DNA from: Leptolinea sp964397625
GTDB lineage: Bacteria > Chloroflexota > Anaerolineae > Anaerolineales > Anaerolineaceae
Length of the DNA stretch: 64,000 nucleotides
NCBI GenBank assembly: GCA_964397625.1
Contig: CAYNJT010000009.1
Location: 14,325-78,324, forward strand
Direction of reading: 5' to 3'
Part shown: positions 7,162 through 16,374 of the stretch, piece by piece
Numbering within the stretch: position 1 is the stretch's first letter
Layout: each line of letters starts with the position of its first letter
Program-made: the position numbers and the translations under genes
The notes under the pieces: generated by a model
Database searches by the model: none
Seen by the model: only the letters and a program-made list of their open reading frames with translations
Told to the model about the DNA's origin: nothing

Positions 7162-8991
7162 ATGAAAACAGAAAAAACACAGAAAGCATCCATCTGGCGC
7201 TCCCTTGGAATTGGAGCAATTGTTATCGCTGCCGTTATTATTTATGCGTATGGTTTTCAGGTCACAAAAGTTAACCTTGAAGAAACAAAGTCAGAACGCC
7301 GGCAGACGCAACTATTGCGGATCATCCGTGCGTTAGCGAAGCCGGACCTTTTCGAATATGAAAAACAGGAAGTAAGGATTGAACTTCCTATTCAGGTTCC
7401 CTGTAAAGATGGGATTTCTACAGACACTGCGGTAGACAAGACAAAATCGTATCTTGTTGTTACACCTGCCTGCGTACAACCAGGGCAGGAGGTTACTCTG
7501 GAAGGGTTTAATTTCCCTCCAAAAATTGGCGGCCCGGTAAACTTTATTCCAATCAGCAATGTAAATCTCGAACTTGCGGAAATAGAAACAGATGAAACTG
7601 GGTATTTTAAAACCATTATAAAAATCCCCAACAGGCCGGAAGACGTGACGCAAAAGATCGTAGCCATTGTGCGCCAGCCAGTTGGTCTGCCACACCTCAC
7701 ACAAACGGCATATGATACCTGGGATAAGATCATCGAGACGATCTTTCTGGCATTATTAGCCACCACAATAGGCACATTATTATCCATACCAATCAGTTTC
7801 TTCGCTGCTCGAAACCTGATGAAAGAGATTGTTTCATCATTAATAGGATTAGCAGCGCAGATTATTGCATTACCCATCGGATTTTATATCGGCCATTTTG
7901 TGGCAGATTGGATGAGTTCCATAGGGGATGTAATCGCCAAAAATATCTGGATTTCCATCCCTCTGATAATCATTCTTCCTATTATTGCATTGCGTGCCAT
8001 ACGATGGTCTATGCCTCCCGAAGATTTTGGGGAAAAACCATCTATTAAATTACGCGCCGCGCGGATCACGATTCTAGTCGTAGTTTTCCTGGTCTCACTG
8101 ATTGCCATATCAGTCTTAGCTGGATTAATGGACCAGGGTGGAAGGTCTCTGGAGGCGGTATTGGGTGGTTTTGGTTTTATCGGTTTGTTTTTGAAAAACC
8201 TGGGCGAGATCCTCCGCATGTTAATCTCCATAACCGTGGCGATTTCTGCTGCCAGTATTTTGTGCAGCTATGCCGGGAAAATGGGGATTAATTTGCAGAA
8301 AAGACTATCCCATTCACAAGCAAAACTGGTTGGCATATTGTTAGCCATGATCGCGGGGGCATTGATATTTGTTTTGATTGGAGCGGGTGTCAACTGGCTC
8401 TATGAAATTGAAAACCCTTTGCATTGGGCAATATTACCGGGGATTGCCGGAGCGATCGCAGGTCTCTTCGTAGGTATTGGCATGGGTAATAAAGACCTTT
8501 TACCTGTCGGAATTGTTATCTATTACCTGACGAGAACAATTTTAAACGCGTTGCGATCCATTGAATCGTTAATCATGGTTATTGTATTTGTGGTTTGGGT
8601 TGGAATAGGTCCATTTGCGGGTGTGCTGGCGCTATCCCTGCATACTGTAGCAGCTTTGGCCAAACTTTACTCAGAACAGGTCGAGAGTATTCTTACGGGC
8701 CCAGTTGAGGCTATAAAGGCTACCGGCGCGAACTGGTTCCAGACCATTGTCTACGCGGTCATTCCACAGATTATTCCACCATACATCTCTTTCACCATGT
8801 ACCGCTGGGATATTAATGTTCGCATGTCAACCATCATTGGTTTTGCCGGCGGCGGTGGTATTGGATTTCTCTTGATCCAGAATATCAATCTGTTAAACTA
8901 TCGGGCCGCGTCCGCGCAGATGATCGCCATCGCCATTGTTGTGGCGTCAATGGATTATCTCTCATCAAAAATGCGTGAAAAAGTAGTCTGA
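7162..8991 (+). CDS. phnE: Oversized PhnE-type permease with extracytoplasmic N-domain and inserted membrane region
   Basis: 609 aa; ordinary PhnE proteins are about 260-290. Residues 12-32 are a membrane anchor. Residues about 33-185 look extracytoplasmic and beta-rich, with an Ig/IPT-like stretch (PACVQPGQEVTLEGFNFPP, then ETDETGYFKT). PhnE homology starts near 187 (ETIFLALLATTIGTLLSIP, AARNLM) but breaks at about 221. Some 230 residues with several extra hydrophobic segments follow, and PhnE resumes near 456 (TRTILNALRSIESL) and runs to the end. The EAA coupling loop GPVEAIKATGANWFQTIVY (513-531) and GFAGGGGIGFLL are intact, so transport function is plausible. Start ATG directly follows the phnC stop. 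Confidence 0.85.
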   Translation: MKTEKTQKASIWRSLGIGAIVIAAVIIYAYGFQVTKVNLEETKSERRQTQLLRIIRALAKPDLFEYEKQEVRIELPIQVPCKDGISTDTAVDKTKSYLVVTPACVQPGQEVTLEGFNFPPKIGGPVNFIPISNVNLELAEIETDETGYFKTIIKIPNRPEDVTQKIVAIVRQPVGLPHLTQTAYDTWDKIIETIFLALLATTIGTLLSIPISFFAARNLMKEIVSSLIGLAAQIIALPIGFYIGHFVADWMSSIGDVIAKNIWISIPLIIILPIIALRAIRWSMPPEDFGEKPSIKLRAARITILVVVFLVSLIAISVLAGLMDQGGRSLEAVLGGFGFIGLFLKNLGEILRMLISITVAISAASILCSYAGKMGINLQKRLSHSQAKLVGILLAMIAGALIFVLIGAGVNWLYEIENPLHWAILPGIAGAIAGLFVGIGMGNKDLLPVGIVIYYLTRTILNALRSIESLIMVIVFVVWVGIGPFAGVLALSLHTVAALAKLYSEQVESILTGPVEAIKATGANWFQTIVYAVIPQIIPPYISFTMYRWDINVRMSTIIGFAGGGGIGFLLIQNINLLNYRAASAQMIAIAIVVASMDYLSSKMREKVV

Positions 8992-9018
8992 TCATAATTA
9001 GAAAGTAAGGTATTTGTT

Positions 9019-9630
9019 TTGATTTCATCCATAATTGTATGTGCTGTCTATGTGTCAGCCCAGTTGCTTTCAAATATCGCAAGTCTGCAAATTGTTCAAT
9101 TTGCCGGACTATCATTTGATGCCGGTACATTTATTTATCCTATAACGTTCACACTACGTGACCTTGCTCACAAAGTATTAGGGTTGAAGGGTGTAAGGGT
9201 TTTAATTATCACTGCTGTGGCGATTAACCTTTTTATGTCATTTTTCTTCTGGTTTGTTTCCACGCTGCAGCCCGATACTGCTGCCGGCAGCAGCGAGATC
9301 TGGGGCAAGGTGCTTTCTCCTGTATGGCGGATTACCATCGCCAGCGTTCTATCTCAATTGATATCTGAATTGACAGATACGGAAGTATACAGGGTTTGGG
9401 TTGACCGCATTACAAAAAGATTCCAATGGATGAGAGTATTGGTTAGTAATTCCGTAAGTGTTCCCCTGGATTCCCTTACATTCTCATTCATGGCATTCTA
9501 TGGGACTATGCCAATATCATCCGTTTGGGGAATATTCTGGGCAAACGTGATAATCAAGATGATTGTGACTATAGTCAGTCTACCATTTATATACTTTGTC
9601 AAAGAAAATAGTGGATCAATAAAAGCATGA
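9019..9630 (+). CDS. Queuosine-precursor transporter, YhhQ/VUT family
   Basis: 203 aa integral membrane protein with about six hydrophobic segments. Family marks are DAGTFIYPITFTLRDLAHKV, the conserved polar stretch in helix 2-3, and VSVPLDSLTFSFMAFYG. Characterised YhhQ members import 7-cyano-7-deazaguanine (preQ0) or preQ1 for tRNA queuosine. Start is TTG at 9019, chosen because AAGTAAGG lies 8 nt upstream. It overlaps the next gene by ATGA and follows phnE by 27 bp, so it is probably in the same transcript. No queuosine synthesis gene or preQ1 riboswitch is seen here. Confidence 0.82.
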   Translation: MISSIIVCAVYVSAQLLSNIASLQIVQFAGLSFDAGTFIYPITFTLRDLAHKVLGLKGVRVLIITAVAINLFMSFFFWFVSTLQPDTAAGSSEIWGKVLSPVWRITIASVLSQLISELTDTEVYRVWVDRITKRFQWMRVLVSNSVSVPLDSLTFSFMAFYGTMPISSVWGIFWANVIIKMIVTIVSLPFIYFVKENSGSIKA

Positions 9631-11018
9631 GCAAAGAATCTATTGCGGTCTCATCATCGTTTCGTGATCCTAGTGGATTCCTTTTCACCCATAATAATCA
9701 GCTTTTTAGGCAGATCAATCAACAATACGCTGCTACGTACAGGAAGTTGATGGATAGCGGTTTGTACGCGGCACTTATAAAAAAAGGCTGGATTATTCCG
9801 CATGAGGAAATTCAGGATATAAGATCCGCCACTCCTGAAAATTCCTTCCTTGTGATCAAACCTGAAAGAGTGGGTTTTATTTCTTATCCGTATGAATGGT
9901 GTTTTAGCCAGTTAAAAGATGCCGCTTTACTTACACTCAAAATTCAGAAGTTCTCTTTGGAAAAGGGTTTGACCCTCAAGGACGCCTCTGCGTATAACAT
10001 TCAATTTTTGAATGGCAAACCGATCCTGATCGACACTCTATCTTTCGATGATTATTCAGATGGAAAACCCTGGGATGCTTATAAGCAATTCTGCCAGCAT
10101 TTCCTGGCACCGCTATCCCTAATGGCTAAAGTAGATATCCGACTGAATCAATTATTACGGGTATATATTGATGGCATTCCCCTTGACCTCGCTTCAAAAT
10201 TATTACCCTGGAATACCAGGTTTAATCTGGGTCTGGCAACTCATATTCACATGCATGCCAACGCCCAGAAAAAGTATTCAGATTCAAATACTAAGACATC
10301 AACAAAGAACATTACGATATCAAAGGCTGGCTTGATGGGTTTAATCGACAGCTTACAGGCGACTGTCAAAGGACTTGAGTGGCAACCAAAAGGAACAGAA
10401 TGGGCAGAGTATTACGACATTACAAATTACTCAACTGATTCCTTTAATGCGAAGAAAAAATTAGTACAAGCGTTTATTCAAGAAACGGGCGGGGGGCAAA
10501 TCTGGGATCTGGGGGCTAACACAGGCGAATTTAGCCGGGCCGCTCTTGATTTTGGAACAGTCGTCTCATTTGATATTGACCCGGCTGCCGTAGAAAAAAA
10601 CTACCGTCAGGTAAAATCAGCGAAAGAAACCGCCATTCTGCCCCTTATTCTTGATCTCACAAACCCTAGTGGTGATATTGGTTGGGCAAACGCGGAGCGC
10701 GATTCGCTGACCAAACGGGGCCCGGTTGATGTGATCTTGGCTCTGGCGTTGATTCATCATATCTGTATATCCAATAATGTTCCGCTTGAGAGTTTTGCTG
10801 CTTACCTGTGTTCTCTTGGAAAATACGCGATTATTGAGTTTGTTCCCAAAGAAGACTCGCAGGTTGGAAAGTTGCTGAGTACTCGCAAGGATATTTTTCC
10901 TGATTATTCTGTGGAGGGTTTTGAAAAGGCTTTCAGCAAATCTTTCGAAATTGTTAAGAAGCAGCCGCTTGAAGGCAGCCTTCGAGTGTTATATTTATTA
11001 AAGAGCAGATCCAATTAA
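9627..11018 (+). CDS. Class I SAM-dependent methyltransferase with large N-terminal domain (NoeA-like architecture)
   Basis: 463 aa. The C-terminal half has a Rossmann methyltransferase core: WDLGANTGEFSR (motif I) at about 289-300, VSFDIDPAAVEKNY (motif II), and a catalytic-region stretch DVILALALIHHI. The N-terminal half (about 1-230) carries conserved-looking segments DASAYNIQFLNGKPILIDTLSFD and PWDAYKQFCQHFLAP, which I associate with NoeA-like nodulation-type methyltransferases; substrate unknown. It overlaps the transporter by ATGA and lies 21 bp before the VWA gene. No frameshift seen. Confidence 0.75.
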   Translation: MSKESIAVSSSFRDPSGFLFTHNNQLFRQINQQYAATYRKLMDSGLYAALIKKGWIIPHEEIQDIRSATPENSFLVIKPERVGFISYPYEWCFSQLKDAALLTLKIQKFSLEKGLTLKDASAYNIQFLNGKPILIDTLSFDDYSDGKPWDAYKQFCQHFLAPLSLMAKVDIRLNQLLRVYIDGIPLDLASKLLPWNTRFNLGLATHIHMHANAQKKYSDSNTKTSTKNITISKAGLMGLIDSLQATVKGLEWQPKGTEWAEYYDITNYSTDSFNAKKKLVQAFIQETGGGQIWDLGANTGEFSRAALDFGTVVSFDIDPAAVEKNYRQVKSAKETAILPLILDLTNPSGDIGWANAERDSLTKRGPVDVILALALIHHICISNNVPLESFAAYLCSLGKYAIIEFVPKEDSQVGKLLSTRKDIFPDYSVEGFEKAFSKSFEIVKKQPLEGSLRVLYLLKSRSN

Positions 11019-11039
11019 ATTTTTCGATTGGAGAGATAT

Positions 11040-11885
11040 ATGTCCTACCAGGCTGAAATTAGTCGCGCGAATCCTACCTGTTTTCTGTTTCTTGTAGACC
11101 ATTCTACATCAATGAATGAACCAGTGATGGGAACGGAAGGGAATCCCCGTAAATCAGAATTTGTGGCTGAGGCCCTTAACCGAGTTTTGCAGAGTCTGGT
11201 TGTTTCTGCCTCAAAGGACCTGGATATTCGCCCCTATTATCAAGTTGGGATCATTGGATACGGCTCTGAGGTCAGATCAATTCTGGAATGCGCGGATCAA
11301 GATTCCCACCTGGCATGGATTAATGAGGTATATGAGCATCCTTTGCGTATTGAAGATCGTATCCGCCAGGAGCCTGATGGTGAGGGAGGGATGGTTGATA
11401 TAATCTATAAATTTCCTGTCTGGGTCGAACCATATAGCAGAGGCAGTACCCCCATGCGGCAGGTTTTTGAAGAGGCTCATAGAATTCTCTCACAATGGGT
11501 AATCGATCATCCGGATTCTTACCCCCCAACCGTTATTAATCTAACCGACGGACAATCAAATGATGGACAGGTTTCGATCGCGGCAGAAAAATTAAAATCA
11601 CTAGAAACAAGCGATGGTAATGTACTATTGATCACATTGCATACTTCGTCTCATCCATATGATCAACCTGTAATCTACCCAACCAGTGTTGAACAAATGC
11701 CTGATTTCTCTTCTCGGGCTATGTTTACGATGTCAAGTCATATGCCTGCAAATCTTCGCCGTGCTGCCGAGGAAATTTTAGGAACTGATATTGATCCAAA
11801 CGCCCGAAGTATTGTTTATAACGCGGATATTGCTGGAATAGTTCAGGGTCTTGAAATAGGTACGCGACCCGCAAATACCATATAG
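11040..11885 (+). CDS. VWA-domain protein of TerY type
   Basis: 281 aa from the ATG at 11040, preceded by GGAGAG at 11030-11035; the in-frame TTG at 11028 overlaps that site and is less likely. A MIDAS metal site is complete: DHSTS (20-24) and TDG (169-171), with the conserved Thr in SRGSTPMR between them. The family binds a divalent metal and partner proteins. Followed by a PP2C phosphatase and a protein kinase, it forms the VWA-PP2C-kinase 'TerY-P' triad described by comparative genomics as a phosphorylation-based stress or metal-sensing module. Function here is inferred from that context. Confidence 0.82.
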   Translation: MSYQAEISRANPTCFLFLVDHSTSMNEPVMGTEGNPRKSEFVAEALNRVLQSLVVSASKDLDIRPYYQVGIIGYGSEVRSILECADQDSHLAWINEVYEHPLRIEDRIRQEPDGEGGMVDIIYKFPVWVEPYSRGSTPMRQVFEEAHRILSQWVIDHPDSYPPTVINLTDGQSNDGQVSIAAEKLKSLETSDGNVLLITLHTSSHPYDQPVIYPTSVEQMPDFSSRAMFTMSSHMPANLRRAAEEILGTDIDPNARSIVYNADIAGIVQGLEIGTRPANTI

Positions 11886-11890
11886 GAATA

Positions 11891-12673
11891 TTGGCACCTA
11901 TATCCTGGCTCTCCCTTTCCATTCCCAAAGCCGGAAACACAGTAGTAGAAAACGAAGACGCCGTGTTTCCGATTTCTGGTGTCGGAAAGAGTAATAATGG
12001 AGCGTCAGCTTCTTTCCTGGTTGCAGATGGGGCAACCCAAACCAGTTTCTCAGGACTTTGGGCAAGGATTCTCGTAGATTCTTGCGCAAATACAAACCTG
12101 TCAGAGGGAAATTTTTTCCGGGCGGTGCGTTCTGCACAGGGTAGCTGGCATGAAGCCATGAAATCTATCGAACTGCCCTGGCATGCTCAGGAAAAACTTA
12201 GACAGGGAGCTTACTCAGCTTTGACCTGGCTTGAGATCAAATATTATCCATTGCATCCAGCTTATGCTTTTATCTGGAATGCTCTTGCTGTCGGAGATTG
12301 TTGTTTATTTATCGCTCGAAATCGCGAATTTTTCTTATCACTTCCAATTCAAGATCACAGACAATTCTCACTTTCACCTGTTTTAATCCCATCGAAAAGT
12401 GAGAAGATTGATTCAATCAAAGGATGTATCCAGACAGCCAGAGGATCATTGAAAATGGGGGACCAACTGCTTCTTGGGTCTGACGCGATATCCTCATGGC
12501 TCATGCGCAGGAACCAGGAAGAACAACTTGAATTTCTCAAAATGCTGTTATCAACAAAGAAATCATTTTCCTCTGGAGTTTTTGAAAACTGGATCAAAGA
12601 TCAGAGAAGAAAAAAAGAGATCAAAAATGACGATACATCTTTGATCTTCATTGAATTGGGAGAAACAGAATAG
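11891..12673 (+). CDS. PP2C-family serine/threonine phosphatase
   Basis: 260 aa. Metal-binding motifs of PP2C are readable: NEDA (21-24), VADGATQ with D46-G47, GSDAISSWL in place of the usual SDGL, and NDDTSLIFIE near the C-terminus. It would reverse the kinase encoded next door. The start is uncertain: TTG at 11891 is only 3 nt after AGGA and 5 bp after the VWA stop. The gene shares one base with the following GTG (TAGTG), showing tight translational coupling in the triad. Confidence 0.8.
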   Translation: MAPISWLSLSIPKAGNTVVENEDAVFPISGVGKSNNGASASFLVADGATQTSFSGLWARILVDSCANTNLSEGNFFRAVRSAQGSWHEAMKSIELPWHAQEKLRQGAYSALTWLEIKYYPLHPAYAFIWNALAVGDCCLFIARNREFFLSLPIQDHRQFSLSPVLIPSKSEKIDSIKGCIQTARGSLKMGDQLLLGSDAISSWLMRRNQEEQLEFLKMLLSTKKSFSSGVFENWIKDQRRKKEIKNDDTSLIFIELGETE

Positions 12674-14202
12674 TGCCATCCCAACACTATCCTTCCTTCG
12701 CAGACTACCAATCCGCGCTGCAGCACCCTGATAAAGCCTTCACTATCAACTTTCTAAAGCAGGGAATCGTGGAAAGTGACCTGTGGGGTTTCCCACGAGT
12801 CCGTTCCGGGGGATTTACCCTGACTTACAAAGTTCTATATAAAGAAACAGCCTGGGCGGCTCGCTGCTTTCACCGGGTTGTGCGAGACAGGGCCATCCGG
12901 TACGCGCAGATTTGTCGCGCGATCGAGTCATCCAAATTTCCATATTTCGTACCCACCCAATATTTTCACCACGGCATCACAATTAAAGGAAAACAATTCC
13001 CCATTTCCATATTGGAATGGGTGGAAGGCGAATCACTGGAATCGTTTTTAATACACAACCTTGAAAATACCGATCTCATAAAAGCGATGGCGGAAAAATT
13101 CCGTGAAATGTGCCGATCACTGGAAGCCATGGAAATAGCTCATGGTGACCTTTCCCATCGAAATATTATCATCAAATCTGGAGAAATATATCTGATTGAC
13201 TATGATGGCATGTTTGTACCATCACTGGCAGGCAGAAAAAGCAGTGAATTGGGCAATATCCATTTTCAGCACCCTTTGCGTACGAACGCACTTTTCAACA
13301 GCCATATCGACCGATTCTCATCCATCATCATCTATTTGGCATTGCTTGCAACTACCTATGACCCATCTATATGGAAAAGGTATCAATCTGGCGGGGAAGG
13401 TCTGATTTTCCAACGACAGGATTTTCTCGACCCAATACAGTCTGAGTTATTAAGAGATTTGGAGAAGTTACCTCAAATTGGAAGGTACATTCCCCGATTT
13501 AGGGAGATCTGCCAGTTACCGGTTGACATGGTCCCTTCACTTGAAGACATTCTTTCAGACACCAGGCAATCGGCTACAACTCAATCAAAATTAGGGAACC
13601 CATCGAAATCCAGCCAACCGGAAATCCTTGTACTTGATTCTGAAGAAAGAAAAGAAATTTGCTCCAAAGAAGGCGAGATCGTTACTGTTGTTGGACTGGT
13701 GACCGAGGTTTTTCATGGATTTACAGTCCGCGGGGAAGAACATATTTTCATAAATTTTGGCGACTGGCAGGAAAATTGTTTTACCGGAGTTCTATGGGGA
13801 CCAGTTCTCGCGGATATTCAAAACATGGATATTTCTGTTGATTCCTGGGCGGGGCAGTGGATGAGTTTTTCAGGCCTTGTATCGGTACGCAATCAGCGGC
13901 CGCAAATACAGATTGAAAACCTGACAGATTGTGTACTTCTTGAAAGTAAAGAGAAAGCACAGATGTTACTTCGATCAACAATAACTTCACCTTCCTCTAA
14001 AAACACTTCACATAGACCTGCTGGTTGGAGTTCAGGGCTGCTTATTTCTGATTCTGCGAAGTCTCTTTCTATGAAAATCGCTAACCCTAAAACAATCAAA
14101 AAAATATATGACATGTTTCCGAATAATTATGGTTCGGAAAGAGAAGATGTATTGAATCAACTTTACTCGGCAAAAAAGTTCCGAAAAACAAAAAGGAAGT
14201 AA
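12673..14202 (+). CDS. TerY-P-type protein kinase with C-terminal OB-fold-like region
   Basis: 509 aa, GTG start overlapping the phosphatase stop. Residues about 30-290 are a divergent protein kinase: the beta-3 segment AARCF has Arg where Lys is usual (a form I have seen in this subfamily), the catalytic loop is HGDLSHRN (157-164) and the Mg2+ loop DYDG (176-179). Residues about 325-425 contain alternating beta strands (GEIVTVVGLVTEV, HIFINFGDW, WMSFSGLVSV, PQIQIENL) typical of an OB-fold, suggesting nucleic-acid or oligomer binding. The last 60 residues are basic. Last gene of the plus-strand run. Confidence 0.8.
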   Translation: MPSQHYPSFADYQSALQHPDKAFTINFLKQGIVESDLWGFPRVRSGGFTLTYKVLYKETAWAARCFHRVVRDRAIRYAQICRAIESSKFPYFVPTQYFHHGITIKGKQFPISILEWVEGESLESFLIHNLENTDLIKAMAEKFREMCRSLEAMEIAHGDLSHRNIIIKSGEIYLIDYDGMFVPSLAGRKSSELGNIHFQHPLRTNALFNSHIDRFSSIIIYLALLATTYDPSIWKRYQSGGEGLIFQRQDFLDPIQSELLRDLEKLPQIGRYIPRFREICQLPVDMVPSLEDILSDTRQSATTQSKLGNPSKSSQPEILVLDSEERKEICSKEGEIVTVVGLVTEVFHGFTVRGEEHIFINFGDWQENCFTGVLWGPVLADIQNMDISVDSWAGQWMSFSGLVSVRNQRPQIQIENLTDCVLLESKEKAQMLLRSTITSPSSKNTSHRPAGWSSGLLISDSAKSLSMKIANPKTIKKIYDMFPNNYGSEREDVLNQLYSAKKFRKTKRK

Positions 14203-14244
14203 AAATATTTCACATTTCGCATAGATTATTATCTCTAACCAACA

Positions 14245-15231
14245 TTACTTTGTAGATTCAAAAATATCAAAATAGCCTCTATCCAATTCATCATCGTTCA
14301 GATGAGCATACCTCTGCGTAACGGCTATGCTTTTATGCCGGGCTAGTTCTTGCGCGAGTTTTAGATTTCCAGAGCTGTGCAAAACACGGGTGACGAAATA
14401 ATGGCGGAAAGAGTGGGGGGTGATCGTTCCTACCGCTTCAGATCCTAGAATCGTCTTAACCCACTCCGCCACAATTTCCCGGCCAGTTGTTGTGGTGATC
14501 GGTTTAATTTTCTTCCCGGCTCCTTTATCATGCCTGCAGAAAAGGGGAAGAGAAGCCAATGGTTTGCCAGATGAACCATCCAAAAGAGCTCTGGAAGCCA
14601 GATAATCCTTTATCGTGTCCATGGAGCGTGTGCTGAAACGGACCACAGCCTGCCGGTTGCCTTTACCAATAACTACGGCTTTTCCTTCATTCCAATCGAT
14701 ATCACCACGCCGCAGTCCACAGGCTTCATGCACACGCAGTCCTGTATCTGCCAGAGTGATTAAGAATGCTCTGTCACGCAGATTTCGCAATTGTTCTTCG
14801 GGAGAGTCTCCTTGCGCATAGTTCTTTGAGAGCATATGTTCTATGATAATATCAATATTATCTCGCGGGAACATGGGTAGGCGTTGTCCCGGGCGCCTTG
14901 CACGCTGGTGGATCAACATTTGGATGCGAGGCAAGTTGATAGTTGACAGACTTTCGGCGGCCAGGAATTCATAAAACCGGGTGACGGCTGTAAGGTAAAG
15001 ACGTTCAGTCGAAGGCGCGTGGTCTTTCAATCGGGTGATCATCCATGCCACAGGTTCCTCTGTAAGGTTCGCTACGGGGTTTTTATGAGGATCCAGATGA
15101 TTTCTATCGAGGACCTCAAGGAATAAGGCCAGAGCGTTGGCATAGGTTCGAGCGGTATTTTCACTGCGAGCCTGAGATACAGTCGCCAGGAAGCGTTCTA
15201 CAGCGTCAAAAATCATCATTTCTGCTATCAA
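14245..15231 (-). CDS. Tyrosine recombinase, XerC/XerD-like
   Basis: 328 aa. N-terminal SAM-like core-binding domain (about 8-105) and C-terminal catalytic domain with the full set R166, K190, H273-x-x-R276, H299 and nucleophile Y308 in VTQRYAHL. Length and HSFRHYFVTRV fit XerC/D-type recombinases. Start TTG at 15231 is supported by AAGGAG (15246-15241 on the minus strand) 9 nt away. It is convergent with the kinase gene. It could be the chromosome-dimer resolvase or an accessory recombinase; no dif-like site was recognised nearby. Confidence 0.9.
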   Translation of the reverse strand: MIAEMMIFDAVERFLATVSQARSENTARTYANALALFLEVLDRNHLDPHKNPVANLTEEPVAWMITRLKDHAPSTERLYLTAVTRFYEFLAAESLSTINLPRIQMLIHQRARRPGQRLPMFPRDNIDIIIEHMLSKNYAQGDSPEEQLRNLRDRAFLITLADTGLRVHEACGLRRGDIDWNEGKAVVIGKGNRQAVVRFSTRSMDTIKDYLASRALLDGSSGKPLASLPLFCRHDKGAGKKIKPITTTTGREIVAEWVKTILGSEAVGTITPHSFRHYFVTRVLHSSGNLKLAQELARHKSIAVTQRYAHLNDDELDRGYFDIFESTK

Positions 15232-15717
15232 GAGGAATATCTCCTTCTTCGAATCATGTTTGCGATAATGTAACTTATCGAAACCATAAAATAATTTTAC
15301 TCGATTTACCTATATAACACCACAACTGCCCCGCAATCACTGAGGATTTTAAAATCATAGTAGATCGTCCTTTTTCTGATAATTATCGGAAACATTTATC
15401 TTTACAGTCACCTGTTTTGCCTTCTGTTTCATGGATATCAGAATTCTTCCATGCAAACATCGCACCAGAAACCCCGGCATTTCTCGGAAATTAGTATTAT
15501 TGTTCTAGATATAGAAACGGTTATATATTTTTTTTCTAAGGAAATGATACACATGTATTTGTAATTGAATGTTGTAAGAATATACTTTTATCTTGATTCT
15601 ACATTTGCCAAAATCGCAAGTTGTTACCTTATCCCCTGCTTCCAATGAGATTTCCATATGTTTTCCAAAAAAGATACAATTGATACATAATCTGGAAATG
15701 CAGTTACAGGAGGAAAG
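15232..15717. other. 486-bp divergent intergenic region
   Basis: AT-rich gap between the recombinase and the MBL gene. I see no convincing ORF, RNA gene or long repeat. A 10-bp palindrome GATAATTATC lies at 15378-15387; it lacks the two-armed layout of a dif site. AGGAGGA at 15708-15714 is the ribosome site of the next gene, and TACAAT at about 15675-15680 could be its -10, without a clear -35. Confidence 0.5.
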
Positions 15718-16374
15718 ATGGAGATTGTGCCGGGAATACACCGGATTATAGGGTTTGTAAATCAATACCTGATATGGGATGGAAAAGAGATTACTCTCAT
15801 AGATACCGGAATGAAGTCGAATGATAAAAAAGTGATTAAATACTTGAACGATAACAACCTTGACCTTTCCAAAGTTCGTCGGATATTGATCACCCATTCT
15901 GATTCAGACCACTATGGAGCTGCAAGTTCCTTAAAATCACTCACTGGAGCGGAAATTTGGACCTCAAAAATTGAAGCAGAGGCCATGAGAACCGGTTCCA
16001 GCAGCCGGCCGATTGTTCCAAGGGGATTCTTTTCTTTAATCTTTCCCCTTCTAAAAGGGTTTCTAACTTCACCTCCAGTGATAGCGGATAAATTATTCAC
16101 GGAAGATGTGACTTTGCCCATTTCTGGGGGGTTACAAGTTATTTCCTCTCCAGGCCATACACCGGGTCATATTTCTTTTTTTCTACCCGATAAGCGAATT
16201 CTATTCGCGGGAGATGCGATAACGTTGGATAAGGGAAAACCAGCACCAACGGTGGATGCAACAACTGGAAATCCAGATCAGGCCAGGGAATCTTTCAATA
16301 AATTGATGAAATTGAACCCATCAGTAATTTGCTGCGGGCACGCTTATATCGACCTGAGGAATCAATATGCCTGA
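15718..16374 (+). CDS. MBL-fold metallohydrolase
   Basis: 218 aa. Metallo-beta-lactamase fold with the metal-binding motif THSDSDHYG (H60, D62, D64, H65), the second histidine in SPGHTPGH and the bridging aspartate in FAGDAI. The compact size and N-terminus (PGIHRIIGFVNQYLI) are of the glyoxalase II/generic hydrolase kind; the substrate cannot be told. A strong AGGAGGA ribosome site is present. The 3' end overlaps the LarA-like gene by 8 bp, so the two are probably co-translated. Confidence 0.88.
   Translation: MEIVPGIHRIIGFVNQYLIWDGKEITLIDTGMKSNDKKVIKYLNDNNLDLSKVRRILITHSDSDHYGAASSLKSLTGAEIWTSKIEAEAMRTGSSSRPIVPRGFFSLIFPLLKGFLTSPPVIADKLFTEDVTLPISGGLQVISSPGHTPGHISFFLPDKRILFAGDAITLDKGKPAPTVDATTGNPDQARESFNKLMKLNPSVICCGHAYIDLRNQYA

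Noticed and set aside
8992..9018. preQ1 riboswitch before the YhhQ-type gene
   Set aside because: Only 27 bp lie between phnE and this gene, too short, and no preQ1-type hairpin and A-rich tail is visible.
15232..15717. dif-like recombination site near the XerC/D-like gene
   Set aside because: Only one 10-bp palindrome is present; the two 11-bp arms with central spacer expected of dif were not found.
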